Source of the DNA: Blastocatellia bacterium | GTDB lineage: Bacteria > Acidobacteriota > Blastocatellia > HR10 > J050 | Reading direction: 5' to 3' | DNA length: 64,000 nt | Assembly (NCBI GenBank): GCA_025054955.1 | Contig: JANWZE010000086.1 | Coordinates: 57,168 to 121,167, forward strand | In this document: positions 1-8,138 of the stretch, piece after piece | How the letters are laid out: each line of letters begins with the position of its first letter | Position numbering within the stretch: the first letter of the stretch is position 1 | Made by a program: the position numbers and the translations under genes | Notes under the pieces: generated by a model | Told to the model about the DNA's origin: nothing | Database searches by the model: none | What the model saw: only the letters and a program-made list of their open reading frames with translations

Positions 1-831
1 GAATTGGAGCGATTGGGGTTCCGGACAAAATTTTTCGATTCCATCTTCGATAAATGGCGGTATACGGCTGGCTCGGACGAGCGGCGCGCAGGAGAGTTGA
101 ACGCGATGTTTGCTGATCCTGACGTCAACGCCATCATTGCGGCGCGAGGCGGGTATGGTACAGTGCGGTTGTTGCCCTTGCTGGATCGGGATGTGATTCG
201 GGCCAATCCCAAAATTTTCATGGGCTACAGCGACATCAGCACGTTATTGATCTACTTTCAGCGCATGTTCCATTGGGTTACGTTTCATGGGCCGATGATC
301 ACACGTGAATTTGCCGGCGGCAGCCCTTATTACGATGGGGATTTGCTGGATCGCGTGCTATGTCGCGCCGAGCCTGCCGGTAACGTTGATACAAGCGGCA
401 CACAGATTCTGCGCGGCGGCATAGCGCAAGGCCGACTCGTTGGCGGCTGCTTGCCGATGGTCACATGTAGCCTGGCAACAGAATACGAGCTTGATACCCG
501 CGATACGATTTTGTTTCTCGAAGATTATGCCTCCAAGCCATATCAAATTGACCGCATGCTGACCCATTTGCGACTAGCTGGCAAATTGGAGCACGTGCGC
601 GGGCTGATCTTCGGTGAGATGACCGATTGCGTGCAGCATCCTGACCAAGGTTATACCATCATTGAGGTGATTCACTCGTGCCTTGAAGGATTGTCTGTGC
701 CGGTCCTGTTTGGCTTGCGCTCCGGACATAGCGACGTGGGTAATCTGGTACTGCCCTTGGGCGTTCAGGTGCGACTGGATTGTTCAGGCGCGCAGGCTGT
801 GCTCTCCATCGAAGAAGCGGCTGTCAGTTGA
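1..831 (+). CDS. LD-carboxypeptidase (peptidase S66), 5' truncated by window edge
   Basis: Probably removes the terminal D-alanine from murein tetrapeptides during peptidoglycan recycling. The frame is open through base 1, so about 30 N-terminal residues lie outside the window (the family is usually ~305 residues; 276 are visible). Counting from the TTG at base 4, the S66 catalytic triad is recognisable: Ser76 in MGYSDIS, Glu205 in IFGEMTD and His242 in SGHSDVG, together with the family's ARGGYG segment near residue 48. The stop lies 8 bases before the argH start, so the two genes are probably co-transcribed. The family assignment is firm; the exact peptide specificity (LdcA or microcin-immunity MccF type) cannot be told from sequence. 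Confidence 0.9.
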   Translation, partial: ELERLGFRTKFFDSIFDKWRYTAGSDERRAGELNAMFADPDVNAIIAARGGYGTVRLLPLLDRDVIRANPKIFMGYSDISTLLIYFQRMFHWVTFHGPMITREFAGGSPYYDGDLLDRVLCRAEPAGNVDTSGTQILRGGIAQGRLVGGCLPMVTCSLATEYELDTRDTILFLEDYASKPYQIDRMLTHLRLAGKLEHVRGLIFGEMTDCVQHPDQGYTIIEVIHSCLEGLSVPVLFGLRSGHSDVGNLVLPLGVQVRLDCSGAQAVLSIEEAAVS

Positions 832-839
832 GGAGAGGT

Positions 840-2228
840 ATGACGAAACTATGGGGCGGACGATTCACCGGCCACACTGATGAACAATTCGCGCGGTTCA
901 ATGCTTCTTTTCGATTTGATCGGCGGCTGTTCGTTGCCGACGTTCGCGCAAGCTTGGCCTATGCCGAGGCGTTGCGACAGGCCGGCGTGTTGACCGATGA
1001 AGACGCCGGCAAGATTCGGACCGGTTTAGAGGTCATCCTTCAACGGGGCCAGAACGAACCGCAATGGATTGACGCAGGCATCGAGCAGGGCGTCGAGGAT
1101 GTGCACAGCTTCGTTGAAGCTGAGCTGGTGAAATTGGTCGGCGAGGTCGGTTACAAGCTGCACACCGGGCGCAGCCGAAATGATCAAGTTGCCACTGATC
1201 TGCGACTCTATTTGAGAGAGGCAATTGATGAGGCGCAAGCGCAGCTCCGAAACTTACAGCAAGCGCTAATAGCGTTGGCCGAAGCGCATAAGGATGTGGC
1301 CATCGCCGGTTACACGCATTTGCAGAAAGCGCAGCCGGTGCTGTTGGCGCATTACTGGCTCGCCTATTTTGAAATGTTCGCGCGTGACCGGCAACGGCTT
1401 GCCGATGCGCGCACGCGCGTGAATGTGTTGCCGCTCGGTTCAGGCGCATTGGCCGGGACCAATTATCCGATTGATCGGCAATTGCTGGCACGGCTGCTGG
1501 AGTTTGGTGAGATTTCTCGCAACAGCCTGGATGCCGTCAGCGACCGGGACTTCGTCATCGAGTTTATCGGCGCAGCGGCGCTCATCATGATGCACCTGAG
1601 CCGATTGTCTGAGGATTTGATCCTCTACTCGACAGCGGAGTTTGGGTTCATCGAACTTGGCGACACAGTGGCCACCGGCTCTTCGCTCATGCCGCAGAAA
1701 AAGAACCCGGACGCGCTGGAGCTGATTCGCGGCAAGGCCGGTCGCATCTTTGGCCATCACGTCGCATTACTCACAGTCATGAAAGGACTGCCGCTCAGCT
1801 ACAATAAAGACCTTCAAGAAGACAAGGAGCCGCTCTTTGATACGATTGATACAGTGACAGACTGCTTGTCAGTGATGAGAACAGTTTTGGATAGCATCAA
1901 AATTCACCCGGAGCGCATGATTGCCGCTGCGAGCCGAGATTACCTGAACGCGACCGAGCTGGCTGACTATCTCGTGCGCAAAGGCATACCATTTCGCCAA
2001 GCGCATGAGTTGGTCGGGCGAGTCATTCTGTCTGCCTTGGAGCAGGGCAAACAGCTTGACGAAATTTCACTGGACGAGTACAGGCAATTTTCCTCGCTAT
2101 TTGACGACGATGTGTATCAAGTTCTGTCACTCGATGCTGTGCTGGCCGGCAAGGCTGTAGCGGGCGGCACAGCTCCAGAACGTGTGACCGAAGCTGTGGA
2201 GGAAGCCAAACGGCGCTTGAGTCAGTAG
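840..2228 (+). CDS. argH: Argininosuccinate lyase
   Basis: Cleaves argininosuccinate to arginine and fumarate, the last step of arginine synthesis. The 462-residue product has the normal family length and the fumarase/aspartase-superfamily signature GSSLMPQKKNPD around residues 280-291, whose serine is the catalytic acid/base in the family. The N-terminus KLWGGRF is also typical. The ATG at 840 is chosen because AGGAGAGG precedes it directly and homologues start at this motif; the frame is open 60 bases further upstream. It lies on the opposite strand from the rest of the arginine genes, separated from argB by about 1.6 kb of repeats, and is coupled instead to the LD-carboxypeptidase gene, so it may not share their promoter. 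Confidence 0.97.
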   Translation: MTKLWGGRFTGHTDEQFARFNASFRFDRRLFVADVRASLAYAEALRQAGVLTDEDAGKIRTGLEVILQRGQNEPQWIDAGIEQGVEDVHSFVEAELVKLVGEVGYKLHTGRSRNDQVATDLRLYLREAIDEAQAQLRNLQQALIALAEAHKDVAIAGYTHLQKAQPVLLAHYWLAYFEMFARDRQRLADARTRVNVLPLGSGALAGTNYPIDRQLLARLLEFGEISRNSLDAVSDRDFVIEFIGAAALIMMHLSRLSEDLILYSTAEFGFIELGDTVATGSSLMPQKKNPDALELIRGKAGRIFGHHVALLTVMKGLPLSYNKDLQEDKEPLFDTIDTVTDCLSVMRTVLDSIKIHPERMIAAASRDYLNATELADYLVRKGIPFRQAHELVGRVILSALEQGKQLDEISLDEYRQFSSLFDDDVYQVLSLDAVLAGKAVAGGTAPERVTEAVEEAKRRLSQ

Positions 2229-2355
2229 CTCGATCCATCGAGAGCCTTCTGCCCTCTCTGTGCTCTCCGTGACCATTTTCAGCGAAGGAACTAAAGAATC
2301 CGGATGTTATCCACCGAAGTCACCTCGCAAGATTCTATCTTCGAGAGCATGCTCT

Positions 2356-2460
2356 AGAGCGATTTGTGAATGAGTTTACCCTAGGGCGCGCGCTCGCAGC
2401 GTGCGTCAGCCCGCAACAAGATGCGGGGCAACCAGGCTAAATGCAATTGAAAATCGCTCT
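2356..2460 (-). mobile_element. MITE-like element copy 1 (105 bp, inverted relative to copies 2 and 3)
   Basis: Bounded by the inverted repeats AGAGCGATTT and AAATCGCTCT. The inside segment GTGAATGAGTTTACCC is the reverse complement of the matching segment in copy 2 (GGGTAAACTCATTCAC). It is non-coding and sits beside the palindrome GCTCTAGAGC. Confidence 0.65.
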
Positions 2461-2462
2461 AC

Positions 2463-2612
2463 GTAACGTGACAAAAGTTGGTGGCGTTATTGGAGTGCTG
2501 CGGAAAGAGGTCTCAGGCATTGAAGTATCCCGGCAGGATGAGAGCATGCGGGAAGCAGTGATATGAGGCTAAGTAACTTGACAAAAGTTAGTGGCGTTTT
2601 TGGAGTGCTGCG
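2463..2612 (+). repeat. Direct repeat pair with 110-bp period
   Basis: The sequence GTAAC(G/T)TGACAAAAGTT followed by (G/A)GTGGCGTT and GGAGTGCTGCG occurs at 2463 and again at 2573, between MITE-like copies 1 and 2. Its function is unknown. Confidence 0.6.
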
Positions 2613-2708
2613 ACGTGTCGCAGCTTTCGCCGGAAAGCGGTGACACCTCACCGCACGCCAAAACGTCCCGTCCCCCCAAAATGTCCCAGAGCGTTTGTCC
2701 ACCTACTT

Positions 2709-2810
2709 AGAGCGATTTTCAGTTGCGTTTAGCTGGGGCCCCACATCTTGCGGACTAATGCATGTTGGAACCGTGCGTTCCCCAGGGTAAACTCATTCAC
2801 AAACCGCTCT
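2709..2810 (+). mobile_element. MITE-like element copy 2
   Basis: About 102 bp, bounded by AGAGCGATTTT and AAACCGCTCT. It contains the CCCCAGGGTAAACTCATT segment shared (inverted) with copy 1 and (direct) with copy 3. It has no coding capacity. Confidence 0.65.
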
Positions 2811-2929
2811 AAGCTCGTGGAGTTTGGATAGAACGCGGATGCGGCGGATGCGGCGGATTTTCACGGATTGATCCGCGTTGATCAGCCGAATCCGTGTCAT
2901 CCATGTTCCGTGAGCTTCTTATTAACTTC

Positions 2930-3029
2930 TAGCGATCTTCCATTGCCTTTACCCGGGCAGCGCCGGCCTGCGGGCTCATGCACGCTGCAAGTGCGCGCCC
3001 CAGGGTAGATTGATTCGCAAACCGCTCTA
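2930..3029 (+). mobile_element. MITE-like element copy 3 (more diverged)
   Basis: About 100 bp in the same orientation as copy 2. The right end GCAAACCGCTCT and the inner CCCCAGGGTAGATTGATT match copy 2, while the left end TAGCGATCTTCC is decayed. GGATGCGGCGGATGCGGCGG lies between copies 2 and 3. Confidence 0.55.
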
Positions 3030-3143
3030 GTGTGGCTCGTACAGCGCGGTCGAAACAGTTGAGTGGGCTAATCCAATTTCGTGATAGATGGGGTGAGCCT
3101 ACCCTTCCATGCGCAAGTGGAGGCGGTTGTTTTGTTGTTCTGA

Positions 3144-3298
3144 GACGTGCGCGTTTGTGGCCAGTGATCGGAGAGCTTGAACAAGCCAGTGAAAGAACGG
3201 GCGGCGCTGTTGAAGGCGTGAGGAATTGAGGATGATAGCTCCGCGAGGTTGCACGTCTGGCTACCTTCTGGTGGACGGCTACTGCTGCCGCCGCCGAA
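3144..3298 (+). repeat. Dispersed repeat family D, partial copy
   Basis: This segment aligns with parts of the longer repeats at 30588-31050 and 53470-53935. Shared features include GAGACGTGCGCG, an origin of GAACGGAT-like text, GTTGAAGGCG, TTGAGGATG, GTTGCACGTCTGGCTA and the CTGCCGCCGC end. No conserved reading frame is shared across copies. Confidence 0.6.
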
Positions 3299-3552
3299 GT
3301 AAATCCCGAGTGAATATCTCAGGTTGTCGCTCAGTCAGTCTGAGCTGACTGAGCGGGGATGTGCGATCCTCACTCGCCATTTGACATGATCCGTGTCCTT
3401 CAACAAACGTGCCCGGCACGTCCCGATTCAAGCGCTGAAAAGGGCTCCAGTCAATATGCGTGAGTGCGACTACGGAATCCAGCGTGGAAGGGTCGCACTG
3501 CTCCAGGACTTCAACCGCTTCAGGGTTGGGCTGGAAGGTACTGCCCATCCGG

Positions 3553-3663
3553 TGGCGTTGTCACCGGCCATTAACTCAGTCCCCTTCGGGGATCCGAGCC
3601 AGTCGTCTGCGGGAACAGGCAGAGTGGCGTGTCACCGGCCATTGACTCGGTTCCCTATGGGGA
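3553..3663 (+). repeat. 71-bp-period repeat pair
   Basis: TGGCGT(T)GTCACCGGCCATT(A/G)ACTC at about 3553 recurs at about 3625, and the similarity continues into (T)CCC..GGGGA(T/C). The period between the two GTCACC motifs is 71 bp. It is downstream of argB. Confidence 0.65.
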
Positions 3664-3687
3664 CTCCTTCTACCATAGGCGGTTGGC

Positions 3688-3727
3688 TTCATCAAACATC
3701 GCCTTTCTCCGGACTATTGGTATCAGT
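3688..3727 (-). repeat. Inverted fragment of dispersed repeat family D
   Basis: CTTCATCAAACATCGCC followed by CTCCGGACTATTGGT is the reverse complement of the left part of the family-D copy near 30588-30627, with only a few mismatches. Confidence 0.55.
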
Positions 3728-3740
3728 CACGTTTTCCTTG

Positions 3741-3830
3741 TTGATCATTGTGCCCATGCCCAGAGGTTGCTTGGCGAAGCACAATTCTACAATCTCACGC
3801 TCCCTACGACGTGATCATCGTGCCCATGCC
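3741..3830 (-). repeat. 70-bp-period repeat of the argB 3' end
   Basis: GTGATCATCGTGCCCATGCC at 3811-3830 encodes the last codons of argB. It recurs at 3741-3760 as TTGATCATTGTGCCCATGCC (18 of 20 identical), exactly 70 bp downstream of argB on its own strand. Confidence 0.65.
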
Positions 3831-4691
3831 TTCGTCGGTGAAGACTTCTTGCAGCAGCGCATTGCGTCGAGAGCCGTTGATGATATGCGCGCTTTTGACG
3901 CCTCGACGCAGCAGCGAAATGACCGATGCCAGCTTCGGAATCATGCCCGCGCCAATGCACGCTGACTCGACCAGTTGTTCAGCTTCGGCCAGCGTCAATC
4001 GCGAAATCTTACTATGTGGGTCGTTCACGTCACGATAAATCCCATCCACGTTCGTCATGTTGACGAGCTTTTCCGCCTGAAGCGAGACGGCAATTTCAGC
4101 CGCAATGGTATCAGCATTGATGTTGTAGACATTCCCTTCATCGTCAGCGCCGAGCGATGAGATGACAGGGACATAGCCATGATTGAGTAAGAGTCGAAGT
4201 AACTGCGCGTCAATCTCGACTATGTCTCCCACATGACCGTAATCTACCAGTTGAACGGCGCCCGTTTCGCGGTTGACGATCCGTTGAATCTCGCGGCGCC
4301 GCGCGCGAATAATGTTGCCATCGAGCCCGGAGAGCCCGACCGTTGGCACGCCCAGCCGACGCAGCACCGATAAGATGTCTGTGTTGATCTTGCCAGCGAA
4401 GACCATCTTCGCAATTTCCAATGTGCTGCTATCAGTGATGCGGCGACCATTGATGATGGTTTGAGGCACGCCGAGCCGTTCAGCCAGTTCGGTCAGTTGC
4501 TTGCCGCCGCCATGCACCACGAGCATGCGGAAGCCGACCTGATGGCACAGCGCAATCTCTTCGGCCAACGATTCGAGAATGCTCGGCTCTTCGGTGACAT
4601 GCCCGCTCAGTTTAATGACAAACGTCTTTCCTTTGAATCGTTGGATATAGGGAAGCGCTTCCCGGAGCAGATCAAGTTGTTTGCTATCCAT
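3804..4691 (-). CDS. argB: Acetylglutamate kinase
   Basis: Phosphorylates N-acetyl-L-glutamate, the second step of the acetylated arginine route. The 295-residue product has the amino-acid-kinase fold hallmarks: KLSGHV near the N-terminus, VVHGGGKQ for ATP/substrate binding, and a C-terminal region with NINADTIAAEIA and GAGMIPKLAS. The start at 4691 is preferred over an upstream in-frame start because GAGG is well spaced before it. It is the last gene of the minus-strand arginine operon, about 190 bases after argF'. That gap carries a 34-bp repeat, so expression may also depend on read-through. The last codons are duplicated 70 bp downstream. Confidence 0.97.
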   Translation of the reverse strand: MDSKQLDLLREALPYIQRFKGKTFVIKLSGHVTEEPSILESLAEEIALCHQVGFRMLVVHGGGKQLTELAERLGVPQTIINGRRITDSSTLEIAKMVFAGKINTDILSVLRRLGVPTVGLSGLDGNIIRARRREIQRIVNRETGAVQLVDYGHVGDIVEIDAQLLRLLLNHGYVPVISSLGADDEGNVYNINADTIAAEIAVSLQAEKLVNMTNVDGIYRDVNDPHSKISRLTLAEAEQLVESACIGAGMIPKLASVISLLRRGVKSAHIINGSRRNALLQEVFTDEGMGTMITS

Positions 4692-4787
4692 ACAACCTCG
4701 ATGATCGGTGGTGAGTTGCTGCGCCGAACGCTGTCGCACGATACGCGAAAGCATCCCGCTCGTGAGCGATCCGGCCGATGGTCAGTT

Positions 4788-4892
4788 GTGCGCGCTCCAT
4801 GCTGAGGCCACCGTTCACTGCGACTACGGATGACTGAATATCGCGACGCGGTTTGATAGTGCGCGCTCCATGCTGAGGCCACCGTTCACTGC
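4788..4892 (-). repeat. 71-bp-period repeat of the argF' 3' end
   Basis: An identical 34-bp sequence (beginning GTGCGCGCTCCATGCTGAGG) lies at 4788-4821 and 4859-4892. The second copy contains the argF' stop codon (4886-4888); the first is in the argF'-argB gap. The 37 bases in between are unrelated. Confidence 0.85.
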
Positions 4893-5944
4893 AACAACAA
4901 TGAGAGGAGCGTTTTTTGAATGTGCAATCGGTTTGAGGCCTGATGCACAACGATTGAGCGCGGGCTATCCAAGACCTCATCGGCGACGACGACGTTGCGC
5001 CGCACCGGCAGACAGTGCATGAAGTAGCCGTTATTGGTTCGTGCCATGATCTCAGGTGTGACGATCCAGTGTTTGTATTGTTGTCGCATCTGCCGTTCTT
5101 CGTCCAGGCGCCCATAGTAATGTCGGCTGCCCCAGCTCTTGGCATAGACGACCTCAGCGCCCCGGCAGGCTTCGGCCATATCATGCACGACGCGGACGCG
5201 ACTCTGATTGAGCGCGGCCTGTCGCTGGACTTCAGCCATGATGTCCGGATCGAGTTCGTATTCCGGTGGATGAGCAATCGTCAGGTCCATGCCATATTGC
5301 GCCGTGACCAGCGCGAAGGTGTTAGGCACGGCCATCGGCAGCGGCTTGGGATGATAAGCCCACGTCAATACGACTTTGCGCTGGTCAACCGTGCCGAACT
5401 TCTCCTTGATCGTCATCACATCAGCCAGCCCCTGCAAGGGATGGTGCATGCTTGATTCGAGATTGAGAATCGGGACGTGGCTGTAGCGCTTGAAGGCGTT
5501 GATGACCAACTCCGCTTTGTCTTCGTCATAATCCTGCATCCGCGGAAACGACCGCACTCCGATGGCGTGGACATACGTGCCGAGCACCGCTGCCGCTTCT
5601 TTGATGTGTTCGGTTTTGTCGCCGTCCATGACCACACCCTCACGGTATTCCAGCGACCATGTGCCTTGGCCAACGTCAAGCACGACCGGCACGCCGCCCA
5701 ATTGCTGAATCGCCACAATCATCGAAGCGCGCGTTCGCAGCGATGGATTGAAGAAGACCAACGCCACACTTTTGCCGGCCAGTGGCAGTCCAGGCGTGAT
5801 CCATCCATGCTTGTGTTGAATGGCCAGGTCCAACAGCGCCGACAATTCAGGACGACTAAAATCGGTTGTCGCCAGAAATGAACGACCTTTCAACGACGCC
5901 AGTATCGGCGGCGCCGCTTGCGCAAAATCGGTGGCCTGTTTCAT
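4886..5944 (-). CDS. argF': N-acyl-L-ornithine carbamoyltransferase (AOTCase/SOTCase type)
   Basis: Transfers a carbamoyl group to an acylated ornithine, giving acetyl- or succinyl-citrulline. The 352-residue protein has the carbamoyl-phosphate motif SLRTR (residues 68-72), HPLQ (168-171) and the C-terminal HCLPVRRNV. The last of these is typical of acetyl/succinylornithine enzymes rather than the HCLPAH of ordinary OTCases. MDGDKTEHI (106-114) aligns with the Xanthomonas AOTCase loop. From memory of that family, the residue that sets specificity there is Glu92 (acetyl) or Pro90 (succinyl); here it is Thr111, so the acyl group is unclear. It overlaps argD by ATGA. A deacylase would be needed later and is not in the window. 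Confidence 0.85.
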   Translation of the reverse strand: MKQATDFAQAAPPILASLKGRSFLATTDFSRPELSALLDLAIQHKHGWITPGLPLAGKSVALVFFNPSLRTRASMIVAIQQLGGVPVVLDVGQGTWSLEYREGVVMDGDKTEHIKEAAAVLGTYVHAIGVRSFPRMQDYDEDKAELVINAFKRYSHVPILNLESSMHHPLQGLADVMTIKEKFGTVDQRKVVLTWAYHPKPLPMAVPNTFALVTAQYGMDLTIAHPPEYELDPDIMAEVQRQAALNQSRVRVVHDMAEACRGAEVVYAKSWGSRHYYGRLDEERQMRQQYKHWIVTPEIMARTNNGYFMHCLPVRRNVVVADEVLDSPRSIVVHQASNRLHIQKTLLSLLLQ

Positions 5945-7110
5945 AGCAACTCCTCCTCTACCTGTGACAGGGCATTGATGAAGAGATCAATCTCTGGTTG
6001 ACGAAGCGTCAGCGGCGGCAACACCCGCAACACATGCGGGTCATCGGCCAATCCGGTGAGGATACGACGCTGGAGCAAGCCTTGCTGGAACGCCGCTGCC
6101 GGTTGCTTGAAGCGAATTCCTAAAAGGAATCCCAGCCCGGTGATCTGCTCAACGCTGGACAGTGCTTGACAGCGTTCCATCAAGTAACGGCTCTGCTGGC
6201 GCACGTTGTCCAACAATTGTTCCTGCGCGATGACCTCAAGTGTGGCCGTCAACGCCGCGCAAGCCAGCGGCCCGCCACCAAACGTCGTTCCAAAGTCGCC
6301 ATAGCCGACGCGCGACGCGATGGCCTCGGTGACCAGCACGGCGCCCATCGGCACGCCGCTGGCGATGCCTTTGGCCAATGTCATAATGTCGGGCGTGACG
6401 CCCCAGCGTGGCGCAAAGAAAAATTCGCCGGTGCGCCCCATGCCGGTCTGGACCTCATCGTAGATCAACAGCGCGCCATATTGATTACACAGCCGCCGCA
6501 ATCCTTGGTAGAACTCGGCTGACGCCATGCGAACGCCAGCCATGCTTTGAATCGGCTCCAGAAGAACGCCGGCCACGGTCTCATTCATCTTGGCGGCGAC
6601 GGCCTGCAAATCGCCAAACGGAACGTGATGGTGATCAGGCACGAGCGGGGCAATGCCCTTGTGATATTTGCTTGAGCCGGTAGCGCTCAGCGCCGCCATC
6701 GTTCGCCCGTGAAAACCGCCTTCAAACGAGATGATGCCTGTTCGGCCGGTCAGTTTTCGCGCCAGCTTGATCGCGTTTTCATTGGCCTCAGCGCCCGAGT
6801 TCACAAAAAAGACTTTGCTCAATCCGACGGGGGCAATCTCAATCAGTTTCTGAACCGCTTCAGCGCGAGCGTCGTTGTAAACCAGGTTTGAGTAGAAAAT
6901 CAGTTTTTCCACCTGCCGCTGAATCGCGGCCACAACCCGCCGATGGCAATGACCAGTAACAGCGACGGCATGGCCGCCATACAAGTCCAAATAACGCTCC
7001 CCCTGATCGGTCAACAGCCACACATCATCGCCACGCTCGATGACCAGAGGGAATTTCTTGTAGGTCGGCAGTTGAAAGCGGTCTTCAAGCTGACGCACGT
7101 GTTCGCTCAT
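5941..7110 (-). CDS. argD: Acetylornithine aminotransferase (class III, PLP)
   Basis: Converts N-acetylglutamate semialdehyde to N-acetylornithine with glutamate as amino donor. The 389-residue protein shows the class III aminotransferase pattern: NSGAEANENAIKLAR, the FHGRTMAALSATG segment, DEVQTGMGRTG, and the PLP lysine in TLAKGIASGVPMGA. Its start overlaps the argC stop and its stop overlaps the argF' start, each by ATGA, so the three are translationally coupled. Length and motifs are normal for the family. A succinyl-specific variant cannot be excluded, given the unusual carbamoyltransferase next to it. Confidence 0.95.
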   Translation of the reverse strand: MSEHVRQLEDRFQLPTYKKFPLVIERGDDVWLLTDQGERYLDLYGGHAVAVTGHCHRRVVAAIQRQVEKLIFYSNLVYNDARAEAVQKLIEIAPVGLSKVFFVNSGAEANENAIKLARKLTGRTGIISFEGGFHGRTMAALSATGSSKYHKGIAPLVPDHHHVPFGDLQAVAAKMNETVAGVLLEPIQSMAGVRMASAEFYQGLRRLCNQYGALLIYDEVQTGMGRTGEFFFAPRWGVTPDIMTLAKGIASGVPMGAVLVTEAIASRVGYGDFGTTFGGGPLACAALTATLEVIAQEQLLDNVRQQSRYLMERCQALSSVEQITGLGFLLGIRFKQPAAAFQQGLLQRRILTGLADDPHVLRVLPPLTLRQPEIDLFINALSQVEEELL

Positions 7111-8138
7111 GGATGACTCCCCGGCCAGATCAACCCGGTCTGTTCTTCAAGTCCAAACATCAGGTTCATGTTTTGCACAGCTTGTCCGGCAGCCCCTTTG
7201 ACCAGGTTGTCAATGGCGACAAACACGATCAGGTCATCGCCGCTGACTGCCCAACCGATGTCAACAAAGTTTGTGTTCTTGACCCAATTGACATCAGGCG
7301 AGCCGTCAATCAGCCGAACAAAGAAACAGTCGCGATAGTAGCGGCTCATCACATCCCCGATGTGGCCGGCTCTCATCGGAGTTTGCAGTGTGGCGTAGAT
7401 CGAAGCAAAAATGCCTCGTACCATCGGCGCCGAGTGCGTCTGAAAAATCAGCCCGTCCTGCCACTGAGGATCGAGCGACCGCAGTGTTTGAACGATTTCA
7501 GGCCGATGCTGGTGCGCAAAGGTCTTGTACGCGAAAAAGCTGTTGACCCGCTTCGGATGATGCGTGTTCGCTGTCGGTTTAGCGCCGGAGCCAGATGAAC
7601 CCGTCTTCGCATCTACGATGATCTTGCCACGCAACAGACGATGCGCAACCAACGGAGCCAATCCAAGCAACGTGGCCGTGGCAAAGCAACCGGGATTGGC
7701 CACGCAGCGCGCCTTTGCAATCTGACGAGCATGGAGCTCGCTGAGTCCATAAACAAATTCCTTTTGTTGAGCGATGGCTGTGTGCGCCTGTCCGTAGTGT
7801 TGCTCAAACAGAGCAGCATCGTTCAATCGGAAGTCGCCGCCCAGATCAATGATCTTGACCGATGCCGGCAAGCGCGGAACCAATTTCATGCTCTCGCCGT
7901 GAGGCAAGCCGAGGAAGAGGCAGTCAAGTTCGTTCAGCCGATCCGTGATGACCGTCTCAGTAAAGACAAGGTCGGTCAGCCGCCGCAAATTCGGATGAAC
8001 CTGATCAACGCGCTTGCCCGCGTGCTCGTGCGCGGTGACCAGCTTGACTTCAACGTTGGGATGAAACAATAAAATCCTCAACAGCTCGCTGCCGCCGTAG
8101 CCTGACCCACCCAGAATGCCTACGCTGATTTTAACCAT
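7107..8138 (-). CDS. argC: N-acetyl-gamma-glutamyl-phosphate reductase
   Basis: Reduces N-acetylglutamyl phosphate to the semialdehyde with NADPH. The 343-residue protein starts with the dinucleotide-binding [15 protein letters not shown]. It has the catalytic cysteine in VANPGCFATA and the conserved TGSSGSGAKPT segment, and later HTPMVRGI-like text (HSAPMVRGIFAS). It overlaps the upstream P-loop gene by 19 bases and argD by ATGA, so it is an internal gene of the operon. Confidence 0.96.
   Translation of the reverse strand: MVKISVGILGGSGYGGSELLRILLFHPNVEVKLVTAHEHAGKRVDQVHPNLRRLTDLVFTETVITDRLNELDCLFLGLPHGESMKLVPRLPASVKIIDLGGDFRLNDAALFEQHYGQAHTAIAQQKEFVYGLSELHARQIAKARCVANPGCFATATLLGLAPLVAHRLLRGKIIVDAKTGSSGSGAKPTANTHHPKRVNSFFAYKTFAHQHRPEIVQTLRSLDPQWQDGLIFQTHSAPMVRGIFASIYATLQTPMRAGHIGDVMSRYYRDCFFVRLIDGSPDVNWVKNTNFVDIGWAVSGDDLIVFVAIDNLVKGAAGQAVQNMNLMFGLEEQTGLIWPGSHP

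Larger units (their letters stand above)
2229..3803. other. Gene-free, repeat-rich region between argH and argB
   Basis: About 1.6 kb with no credible gene. It holds three copies of a ~100-bp element with terminal inverted repeats (listed separately), a 110-bp-spaced direct repeat (GTAAC.TGACAAAAGTT at 2463 and 2573), short hairpins such as TGCGACGTGTCGCA near 2611, part of a dispersed repeat (3144-3298), an inverted fragment of the same family near 3690, and a 71-bp-period repeat pair. Open frames here, such as 3279-3548 on the minus strand, have no recognisable homology. The region looks like an accumulation site for small non-coding elements. Confidence 0.75.

Noticed and set aside
3279..3548. 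89-codon minus-strand frame in the argH-argB gap
   Set aside because: Lies partly in repeat family D and beside a repeat pair, has no ribosome-binding site and no recognisable family.
4788..4892. Two-unit CRISPR array at the argF' end
   Set aside because: Geometry fits (34-bp repeat, 37-bp interval), but the repeat is the gene's own 3' end and does not resemble the array repeat at 63.9 kb. It is reported instead as part of the ~71-bp pattern.
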